From Euryarchaeota archaeon UBA89 (GTDB taxonomy: Archaea; Thermoplasmatota; Poseidoniia; Poseidoniales; Thalassarchaeaceae): a DNA stretch of 20,826 nucleotides. The notes below the pieces were generated by a model. The model did not search any database, was not told the origin of the DNA, and worked only from the letters and a program-made list of their open reading frames with translations. Of this stretch, positions 7,801 through 12,905 are shown piece after piece. Each line of letters starts with the position of its first letter. The stretch's first letter is position 1. The position numbers and the translations under genes are program-made. The DNA lies in contig DAFS01000004.1 of the NCBI GenBank assembly GCA_002495525.1, positions 1 through 20,826 on the forward strand, given 5' to 3'.

Positions 7801-10424
7801 TTTCGATTTATCAAAGATGCACCTTCATTATGACCTGCCAAGATTCGTGTACAACAATTCTCGGAAAGAGGACTACTTAAAGGGACTAATTCAACAGAAA
7901 ATGTCTCACTAAACCGTGCAGAATTATTCATTGGAGAAACACATTCATCCCACTCGTATGTATTTCCTTGAACTATATTCCAGCCCGTCCAGGTACAAAC
8001 TCCGCGGTTGGTAGCCGCGACTACTCCGTCAGCGTCACTCTTGATATCATTGATTTTGAATGGATCATTATTTCCACCCGGTACATCTGTTTCAAAATAT
8101 TCCCAATTAGAACCATCCCATCTAGCCATTGCTTGATTTGATGTTCCTCCGGAATTAGGAACTTCCATACCGATGATTAAACCACCATAGTAATCAAGAT
8201 GGAGAGAGAGCACATCATTATCCGGTAAGCCACTAGTTCCATCTGCGTCCCAAATATCAATAATTTCACTAGTGTGTCTATCAATCAATAAAATTCCAAA
8301 TCCTGTTAATCCAAAATAAATTATATCTTCGTCGACTGCTATTGGAGCTGCTTCTAAGTTATCCGCTCCAAGAGATTGCCAAGACGACAAGATAGATAAT
8401 TCTTGTAAGTTAATTCTCATTACTCCGGCGTCGGGAGTAGCAATATATGCAACGCCATACCTAGTTACTACATCGTTGATAAAATCAGAATCTAAGCCAT
8501 CTTGCTCAGTAATAACATCTGAAAGTGTCATTGAGGAGGTATTAACGAAAGATAGCCCATCTTCATAATGACCGACTACTAGAATTTCAGTATAAGAATC
8601 ATGAGACAGAGATATTACTGCATTAGAAGCAATGCCCTGAACTGCCCCCATGTATGATGCATCTGTGTTATCAAGTCTCAGAATACCTGAATTAATCGTA
8701 CCAATCCATACCCACCCGTCAGAATCCTGAATAAATGATGTTATTTCGATTGGATTACTCACATAGTCGGATATATCGATTGGAGAAAGCCATGTTTGAG
8801 TTGCTTCATCAAATCTATCGATTACAGTCCCTCCTGAAACCCAAATTTCTCCTTCTTCGTAGTCATCAACAAATATTACCTGATTCATTTGGTCTGTTGA
8901 TGGGCTACTAACAAGAGTTTCTGTTCCATCATTTATTTCTCCAACTAGACGGCCCAAAACACCAGAACCATCTCCTACCAGAACTAATCCCGAATCTGGA
9001 CTTCTTACTTTATCGAGATTGGGCCAAGAAATTATTTCATTACCATTTTCTTTCAGATCAAAAACAGTTAATTGTCTCTGAGATGAAAAGAAAAGTGCAT
9101 TGGTATCGTACGTATGTACAGTATTGGCAGCTAATATGTACAGCCAACCTTCAGTAAGGCCGAATCCAATTACTTGGTTAGATGCTAACCAATTGCTGGT
9201 TGACCATGTGGCCATCCAAGAATTAGATGCTAAATTACGGCGATCGATTCCTGCATTATCCGTTGCAATCAATAATTGAGTACCTAACAATTGCAAATCA
9301 TTTATTCTGTCAGAACTTAAGAAATTACCAGTATTCCATAACACGTTACTATCTACTGTAACTGATGTTCCATTAGTTCCACTAGATATAGAAAAGTCTA
9401 GAACATGAAGTCCCTGGTATGTAGAAATATACAAATCATCTCCATATGAAATCATATCTGTAGCGGTCTTAACTGCACCTCCAGGACAATAATAGTAAGA
9501 TTCCCAAACACCATCACTCGTATAGTAAACGCTGCAACCAGAAGATGCCCAGATTGTACCATAGTCATCGACTGTTACTGTATCGACTGTTTGAGAACTA
9601 GAAGTGTCATCACTAAATGTCTCCATTACAGAAGAATCTGAAAGACTTCGTTGCAAAATTGTACCATTGGCAGTGCCTATTAACAAACGATTGCCTGATT
9701 CATCTATTGCAAGACTTCTACCATAAACTTCTGATTCTATATCAACAATTATAGTTGACGTTTGATCATCTAAATGTAGTAAATCGTCACCCAATAAGAT
9801 GTACAGCCTACCATCAACTGGATTTACTGCACTATCGTATATTTCAATATCTAAGGATGAAAAAGATACTTTTGGGTCTGCTGGCCGTAAAGCTTCCATC
9901 ACCAAATCTGTTATCGAAATCCCTGTAGGTAACTGCCAACTTGTATCACTTACGGAATTGGGTTGTAGACGAGCATCAAGAATCCCTTCGGAATTGACAT
10001 CTGGTTGATTCTCAGAAAATGAATTTTGCATACCAAATCCTCCTAATTCAGTCCAATCAAGTATTGGTGTTTGAGTATCTAGTAGTGTTATCTGTGGCTC
10101 ATATGCCCATAAACCATCTGAACCGTTGACTTTCACTTCAAATGTCATATTATCAATTAGTGCACCCGGAGCAAAATCAAGAAATAAGTCACCATACGCA
10201 TAGGTACCATTAGATGGATTTGCTCCCTCAGCAGACAATTCAATCCATCCTGTGTCATTACTTCCACCAGCACCCCAAGCACCAGGAATTGTGCTCATTG
10301 AATTAGAATTTTCCTCAAGATTTGTAGATTCAAATGACGACCATGGGAGAAGTAACATCAGAGCAACTAATACCATTGCCATTCGTTTCTGGGAGCCAGA
10401 AACCGAATCATACACAATGCGCAT
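1839..10424 (-). CDS. Giant secreted, membrane-anchored surface protein with beta-propeller and FN3-like repeats and an acidic tail
   Basis: This is one uninterrupted 2861-residue reading frame. Residues 1-35 look like a signal peptide: an n-region with KR, then the hydrophobic MAMVLVALMLLLPW. Residues about 50-187 look like a beta-rich domain. Residues about 188-1843 hold a long series of propeller-like blades of the two-component-regulator-propeller style (GLPSNIV...VLIATSGGIGMYN and similar). Residues about 1844-1983 are another beta-rich stretch, followed by six FN3-like modules (about 1984-2694). One transmembrane helix (about 2721-2743) ends in KPKG, leaving a 115-residue acidic tail inside. 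The protein would therefore be type I, with about 2690 residues outside the cell. N-glycosylation sequons (NxS/T) are frequent in the outer part. I see no kinase, protease, sortase or archaeosortase motif. Binding, adhesion or sensing is inference from the architecture. Codon usage resembles its neighbours and I see no frameshift. The start could be M1 or, less likely, M15. Confidence 0.85.
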   Translation of the reverse strand: MRIVYDSVSGSQKRMAMVLVALMLLLPWSSFESTNLEENSNSMSTIPGAWGAGGSNDTGWIELSAEGANPSNGTYAYGDLFLDFAPGALIDNMTFEVKVNGSDGLWAYEPQITLLDTQTPILDWTELGGFGMQNSFSENQPDVNSEGILDARLQPNSVSDTSWQLPTGISITDLVMEALRPADPKVSFSSLDIEIYDSAVNPVDGRLYILLGDDLLHLDDQTSTIIVDIESEVYGRSLAIDESGNRLLIGTANGTILQRSLSDSSVMETFSDDTSSSQTVDTVTVDDYGTIWASSGCSVYYTSDGVWESYYYCPGGAVKTATDMISYGDDLYISTYQGLHVLDFSISSGTNGTSVTVDSNVLWNTGNFLSSDRINDLQLLGTQLLIATDNAGIDRRNLASNSWMATWSTSNWLASNQVIGFGLTEGWLYILAANTVHTYDTNALFFSSQRQLTVFDLKENGNEIISWPNLDKVRSPDSGLVLVGDGSGVLGRLVGEINDGTETLVSSPSTDQMNQVIFVDDYEEGEIWVSGGTVIDRFDEATQTWLSPIDISDYVSNPIEITSFIQDSDGWVWIGTINSGILRLDNTDASYMGAVQGIASNAVISLSHDSYTEILVVGHYEDGLSFVNTSSMTLSDVITEQDGLDSDFINDVVTRYGVAYIATPDAGVMRINLQELSILSSWQSLGADNLEAAPIAVDEDIIYFGLTGFGILLIDRHTSEIIDIWDADGTSGLPDNDVLSLHLDYYGGLIIGMEVPNSGGTSNQAMARWDGSNWEYFETDVPGGNNDPFKINDIKSDADGVVAATNRGVCTWTGWNIVQGNTYEWDECVSPMNNSARFSETFSVELVPLSSPLSENCCTRILAGHNEGASLINRNTGLTVVERWTAGDDTQRARVVKVEDILYIGFENTGIGRYNLTSQEWLQTWDGDQGFIDDDDVTVLIPGHIEGTIWAGGDFGLTLIDVVNNTVIIDWNRGSNSGGPTLSNSAPQDVVIVDDILHYSTQRSTAWWQSNDQIWRINLTSNSSESTIDVGQELGWNGKIHSIGQVSEELWIGIRPTQYWNDGDGTIARWNVTNETWENPLDTIGSVERVNAEFLGECFPINVSSCELWIAYGDNILRRFSAQTMTLLDEWTDIPGPIRGIVEYQDDYLFASMDGILRWEPDNETWLDPWVVNDGLPSDANDEVYTMIVVGDDLWAGSYSSGGWNTNSEIIRKNGTTGNWTTWNLGSAGIPGGYTADIEVCDNIVHIAVGAVNWWGNQGGIARYDLADHDSDGITDEWITSILTSNGLADNDARALACDEANRILYVGFDEEGVGIDRYNYNTNQFLATLTNSADGISEDRIFPGGMLHDGNILLTAHQFDTTGGISRIITSGTSTVNGQILSPGMDGCSIVKAPSSSTPIYAVGRSGQTSGVNRVDRLDSTGLIESGFDELTGLTSGKILNIISNETNIWVTSSLGWNSFYASSVLQGELVNGSVRWQYGYSFDGDVINDITLDGEKLWVTTAGSGLYKIDTIQRTLTPTSSALHSQMDGMHVDDDGTMYVGLMGESGTSAGYQSFNTNTENWGQGSLIAGLPSNIVRDFLEVGNHVLIATSGGIGMYNMTRSGFDSPITSYDGLPSPVIEHLMLLDSPIQGNGTILAGGLAGLTVIEEGTYSIQNTIDYSDGLIGNRVSGILFADSVTREVTVGNSTIIQHHNASIFISHNGQGATRPGVAAWDIGTDTQNGTYLIDMIPSNNVLNLAADSWGVHVATDIAPLVHWNGTMGQMEAGTNPSNLLSWPPVKMVSNGNYLVLIGSGGINLLDVGKSHSVIASTSVSGLNNAFIVSDSLYVVAEDGLHVWEGSLIEQPREYQRRAEPIFTVFGGRQWDITSTTHPGMSTVLVNSSDPLSIPNDSNSLPGILPMYNGAMTITSPVSSSNVWARSVSLNYSGSWDLAGRNPAIEAGFQNAISNVGPGSNSVELHVQMQSPMNGTISVRMTYDWERVEVPTILTSFKNRGNDGGGILETSWLPSEDAAWYGYRVYIWDSTNNPDWEPSKQELDNFAGYMHVPFWSQTTATVTEANHNGVMSTLVDGNKYRAAIVTEYADGSVGDPMSWPFNATPIDEVPSPPEWLTANPISGGTAGTIYAEWSACTEMDPSKTRLWAVEQEITNALALTNNFDISAISGNNTVLQLNPGSTYWFAAVCVDESGQSDPLNATIIGPIVTAGGLDDGIPPMPIEGTDAIDVPDDEGGQIQVSWLPNEEDDCTFYTIFALPATSWQPPNNVDGWPVSSYVSNCSTNSTIISSFGEAPFLDDTTYWIGVVASDDWGNQDLSDVLVVEATPQSNNGGVGIPPARVDGLVAFDHPEDDGTAIDIIWNRSLATDFSFYTIWVSDFYQEDLTESWNDCSDSPESCGLIKLNQQQIGGAFQLQMTVEKAHYGDTISQSSSSSIIPEVPLYVTITTHDIHGNVFLSEMQNYMVLVIPSDNSGDVFPPSRLTPPQLTDRPSDDGDGVFVTFQESDASDISEYWIFAETVPFSSLANRQPAMILDRDVEMPVLLQQFSDGSPLAPNIMFWVSVIPVDSSGNYWDEGIQTSSIALINENILDPGLHIPVIGGIIAYWDSTGTKIQIEWDDKNDPAIESYYIFLSSTPFEDNRDADTSQNVVKPYSSYTWQATPSETGNQYPLNNENSYWIAIVGFDGAVHRLAVDPLEIQPWSESAFGSDSDGLGDSGASWINQLIDGDMNMIIALVSAIMILFGGVLVLKPKGRSAPQPWEMGTLEVELEEQMYDEDFGMDDDFSEDDFMPDNVENVQFDESVNIDSLPPTELDNEVIDELLVDEEEIDLDDLSDLADDFDLDDLDDMAEELADLEDDIDTSFIDDIL
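1842..2266 (-). other. Transmembrane helix plus acidic cytoplasmic tail of the giant protein
   Basis: The helix MNMIIALVSAIMILFGGVLVL is followed by KPKGR, a positive stop-transfer signal that places the tail inside. The last 115 residues carry 48 Asp/Glu by my count and a single Arg at their start. Hydrophobic residues recur every three to four positions in the last third (DLDDLSDLADDFDLDD), so it may form an amphipathic acidic helix. A role in docking a cytoplasmic partner is inference. Confidence 0.75.
2343..4477 (-). repeat. Six FN3-like modules in the giant protein
   Basis: Six modules of about 100-140 residues each begin with a proline-containing linker (VPTIL, VPSPP, IPPMP, IPPAR, FPPSR, HIPVI). 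An acidic-Gly stretch follows (such as DVPDDEGG, DHPEDDG, DRPSDDGDG), then a strand ending in W or F (IQVSW, IDIIW, VFVTF, IQIEW). Later in each module comes the tyrosine or tryptophan corner TYWIGVVASDDWGN, STYWFAAVCVDESG, or NSYWIAIVGFDG. This is the fibronectin type III pattern, and it suggests a stalk lifting the propeller part away from the membrane. Confidence 0.7.
4896..9863 (-). repeat. Beta-propeller-like repeat array inside the giant protein
   Basis: By eye I count about 28 divergent repeats over roughly 1655 residues. Each has the pattern hydrophobic-turn, then a strand such as LLIGT, LWVTT, IWVGT or LYVGF, then GI or GL and a short strand such as YN, RYD or RIN. Many begin with GLPSN-, GLPDN-, GLDSD- or GLADN-like turns, the hallmark of Reg_prop (ligand-sensing propeller) repeats. 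Twenty-eight blades would fit four seven-bladed propellers, but blade boundaries need a profile search. DNA identity between copies is low, so the array is old rather than a recent tandem duplication. Confidence 0.7.
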
Positions 10425-10427
10425 AGA

Positions 10428-10471
10428 ACATTCGCGTCGTTTTATACATTATCAAAGGATGTGGCGAATGT
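10428..10471. repeat. 8-bp perfect inverted repeat bracketing the giant gene's TATA-like box
   Basis: ACATTCGC at 10428-10435 and GCGAATGT at 10464-10471 are exact reverse complements, 28 bases apart. They flank the minus-strand TATAAAA, so a bound dimer or a loop could control the surface-protein gene. The function is inference; an 8-bp match can arise by chance in 200 bases. Confidence 0.4.
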
Positions 10472-10540
10472 GCCATACATGCTCGGACACCGTAGGTGAT
10501 ATTTTAACACTATAAATACTCAAAAAGGCTGTATTCAAGG

Positions 10541-10566
10541 CCGATAATGTAAATCATTAATATCGG
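10541..10566. repeat. CCGATA/TATCGG inverted repeat near the predicted maeB transcript start
   Basis: CCGATA (10541-10546) and TATCGG (10561-10566) form 6-bp arms around a 14-base spacer. They lie about 25-50 bases downstream of the maeB TATA-like box, where a repressor operator or a 5'-leader hairpin would fit. The arms are short, so this is weak evidence. Confidence 0.3.
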
Positions 10567-10604
10567 ATAGCATCATAGGTAAGAGATATGCCGGATAGTA
10601 TACA

Positions 10605-10611
10605 GGGGATG
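10605..10611 (+). promoter_or_regulatory. Ribosome binding site that supports the CTG start of maeB
   Basis: GGGGATG ends five bases before CTG at 10617. The same heptamer with the same five-base spacing precedes the ATG of the polytopic membrane protein at 14612. Allowing a G-U wobble, it can pair at six of seven positions with the archaeal 16S rRNA 3' end. This decides the start in favour of 10617 over TTG at 10647. Confidence 0.5.
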
Positions 10612-10616
10612 TAATC

Positions 10617-12899
10617 CTGACAGATAAACAACTTCGAAAAGATGCTTTGGAATACCATTCTTCCAAGCCTGCTGGGAAAATAACAGTAGTCCCTACAAAG
10701 CCTCATGGTACTCAAAGAGATCTATCACTAGCATATTCTCCAGGTGTAGCTTATCCATGTAAAGAAATAGAAAAAGATCCTGATGCAGCATTTAGTTACA
10801 CATCAAAAGGAAATCTTGTAGCAGTTATTAGTAATGGAACGGCAGTATTGGGTCTCGGTAATATCGGTGCATTAGCCGGAAAACCTGTAATGGAAGGAAA
10901 GGGTCTATTATTCAAAGCATTTGCAGATATTGATGTTTTTGATATTGAAATTGACCGTACAGATGTGGATGAATTTGTTGAAGCCGTAAAGGCTATCTCA
11001 CCTACTTTTGGAGGAATAAATCTGGAAGATATTAAGGCACCAGAATGTTTTGAAATTGAAAAGAGATTAATCAAAGAATTGGACATTCCCGTAATGCATG
11101 ATGATCAGCATGGAACTGCAATTATTTCGGGTGCTGCTCTGTTGAACGGTTTAGAAGTTGTAGAAAAAGAAATTTCAGAAATTAAGGTAGTAGTTTCAGG
11201 AGCCGGGGCATCGGCTATATCCTGCGCCCGTCACTATATCCGTTTAGGTGTTAAAAAGGAGAATCTACTCATGGTTGATTCAAAAGGAATTTTAACTATT
11301 AAACGTTCTAAAAATGGCGAATTAAATGAATATAAAGATGAATTTGCTAGAGATATTGAAGAGGGAAATTTAGAGAAAGCCATGAGAGATAGTGATGTAT
11401 TCTTAGGGCTTTCAAAAGGAGGAATTGTGAACAAAAAAATGGTCAAATCTATGTCTAGAAGACCTCTGATTTTCGCATTGGCAAATCCAGATCCTGAAAT
11501 ATTACCTGATGACGTTTTAGATGTTAGAGGAGACGCAATAATAGCTACAGGAAGATCAGATTATCCCAATCAAATCAACAATGTCTTGGGGTTCCCATAT
11601 ATTTTCCGTGGTGCTCTTGATGTCAGAGCGACTGAGATTACTGAGAATATGAAAATGGCTGCAACACATGCCATCGCTAATTTGGCAAAAGAGGCCGTTC
11701 CTGATGATGTAGCTGCTGCCTATGAAGGTGAACAAATACAATTTGGCCCTGATTATATTATTCCAAAACCATTTGATGCAAGAGTACTGATTTGGGAAGC
11801 AAGTGCTGTTGCTCAAGCTGCAGTTGATGAAGGTGTGGCAAAAATAACAAAAAAGCAATTTAATATTGAGAAATATCGTGAAGAATTAGAATCAAGATTA
11901 GGCCTTACACGTTCTATTATGAGGCGTGTAATAAATAGAGCGCGTAGACATAAAAAGAGGATTGTTTTTGCTGAGGGAGAACATCCTACAATCATCAAGG
12001 CGGCGGCTCAGTGTATATCTGAGAATATCTGTGAACCAGTATTATTAGGCCATACAAAAAGAATAAATGCTGTAAAAGAAGAATTGGGTCTAGAATTTGA
12101 ATGTGAAACTATCGATGTTAGATATGATCCAAGAAGAAGAGGGTCTTACGCAAAAGAATTCCATAAGTTAAGAGGAAGAAAAGGACTTACTATGGAAGAT
12201 GCTATCAGACTACTCAAAACTACGACATATTTCGGACCAATGATGGTCCATATGGGCGATGCAGATGGTTATCTTGGGGGGATTTCACATAACTATCCCG
12301 ATATTGTCAAACCATGCTTACAAACAATTGGTCCTGCAATGGATACTCACCGTATAGTTGGGATGTATATGATGACAGTAAATGGGCAGTTAATGTTCAT
12401 TGGAGATGCCACGATTAATATCTATCCAGATTCTAGAACCTTGGCAGAAATTGCAGTTCAAACTGCTAAAGTAGCAAGAAGATTCGGAGTAAAACCAAAA
12501 GTTGCAATGCTATCTTTCTCAAACTTTGGAACTAGTGGTGAAATGAGAACCGATCGTATTGAAGAAGCTATAGAAATGGCAAGAGAAATAGATCCAGGAA
12601 TTGTTATTGATGGTCCTATGCAAGCAGATACTGCACTAATTAATGAGATACAAGAAAATTATCCATTCATGGAATTTGATGGTCCTGCTAATGTCTTAAT
12701 ATGTCCAAATCTAGCATCTGCTAATATTGCATATAAATTATTACAAAGAGTTGCAGGTGCAGAAATGACTGGTCCTATTCTTGAGGGTCTGGCTAAACCG
12801 GCACATGTCCTTCAAAGAGATGATAGTGTGAGAGAAGTTGTTCACATGGCTGCTATTTGTGCAGTAGATGCACAAAGGCATGCGACACAAAAATTATGA
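10617..12899 (+). CDS. maeB: NADP-type malic enzyme with fused phosphotransacetylase-like domain
   Basis: It oxidatively decarboxylates malate to pyruvate, probably with NADP, in the cytoplasm. With the start used here it has 760 residues, close to E. coli MaeB (759). In numbering from TTG 10647 (add 10 for the start used here), the catalytic Tyr and Lys lie in AYSPGVA (Y30) and MEGKG (K85). Metal ligands lie in GGINLEDIKAPE (E127, D128) and MHDDQHGTA, and the nucleotide-binding loop is VSGAGASAIS (184-192). From about residue 412 a phosphotransacetylase-like domain follows (FAEGEHP, MGDADGYLGG, NFGTSGEMR). In characterised MaeB proteins this domain senses acetyl-CoA rather than catalysing. 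In-frame codons before TTG encode TDKQLRKDALEYH, matching the conserved MaeB N-terminus, so translation must begin upstream. No ATG, GTG or TTG lies between the TAG at 10596 and 10647, and CTG at 10617 is the best candidate. The gene ends 6 bases from the opposing pckA stop. Confidence 0.9.
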   Translation: MTDKQLRKDALEYHSSKPAGKITVVPTKPHGTQRDLSLAYSPGVAYPCKEIEKDPDAAFSYTSKGNLVAVISNGTAVLGLGNIGALAGKPVMEGKGLLFKAFADIDVFDIEIDRTDVDEFVEAVKAISPTFGGINLEDIKAPECFEIEKRLIKELDIPVMHDDQHGTAIISGAALLNGLEVVEKEISEIKVVVSGAGASAISCARHYIRLGVKKENLLMVDSKGILTIKRSKNGELNEYKDEFARDIEEGNLEKAMRDSDVFLGLSKGGIVNKKMVKSMSRRPLIFALANPDPEILPDDVLDVRGDAIIATGRSDYPNQINNVLGFPYIFRGALDVRATEITENMKMAATHAIANLAKEAVPDDVAAAYEGEQIQFGPDYIIPKPFDARVLIWEASAVAQAAVDEGVAKITKKQFNIEKYREELESRLGLTRSIMRRVINRARRHKKRIVFAEGEHPTIIKAAAQCISENICEPVLLGHTKRINAVKEELGLEFECETIDVRYDPRRRGSYAKEFHKLRGRKGLTMEDAIRLLKTTTYFGPMMVHMGDADGYLGGISHNYPDIVKPCLQTIGPAMDTHRIVGMYMMTVNGQLMFIGDATINIYPDSRTLAEIAVQTAKVARRFGVKPKVAMLSFSNFGTSGEMRTDRIEEAIEMAREIDPGIVIDGPMQADTALINEIQENYPFMEFDGPANVLICPNLASANIAYKLLQRVAGAEMTGPILEGLAKPAHVLQRDDSVREVVHMAAICAVDAQRHATQKL

Positions 12900-12905
12900 T
12901 TTACC

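Larger units (their letters stand above)
10425..10616. promoter_or_regulatory. Divergent promoter region between the giant surface-protein gene and maeB
   Basis: This 192-bp non-coding stretch serves two outward-facing genes. TATAAATA at 10511-10518 is a good archaeal TATA-box candidate for maeB; transcription would start near 10540, giving a leader of about 75 bases. On the minus strand TATAAAA (10446 to 10440) lies about 20 bases before the giant gene's ATG. That would put the transcript start at or near the ATG, close to leaderless, though the spacing is a little short. The minus-strand reading of the 10511-10518 element (TATTTATA) is an alternative with a leader of about 65 bases. Two inverted repeats and a CGGATAG direct repeat (10564-10570, 10592-10598) are candidate regulator sites. 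No RNA gene is recognisable. Confidence 0.5.

Noticed and set aside
2343..9863. CRISPR or recent tandem DNA repeats in the giant gene
   Set aside because: The repeats are visible only at protein level; DNA copies are too divergent and there are no regular spacers.
1839..10424. Hybrid two-component sensor kinase
   Set aside because: The propeller repeats suggest it, but after the single helix there is only an acidic tail with no kinase or receiver motifs.
10252..10515. 87-codon plus-strand open frame overlapping the giant gene's start
   Set aside because: It is antisense to the signal-peptide region and shows no family features.
10642..10650. ATG at 10642 as the start of the malic enzyme
   Set aside because: It is out of frame with the MaeB sequence; the in-frame codon nearby is TTG at 10647.
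11556..11858. 100-codon minus-strand open frame within maeB
   Set aside because: It is a shadow of the real gene: low-complexity composition, no recognisable motif, opposite a strongly conserved coding sequence.
11930..12899. Separate phosphotransacetylase gene
   Set aside because: The domain is in the same uninterrupted frame as the malic enzyme, as in known MaeB proteins.
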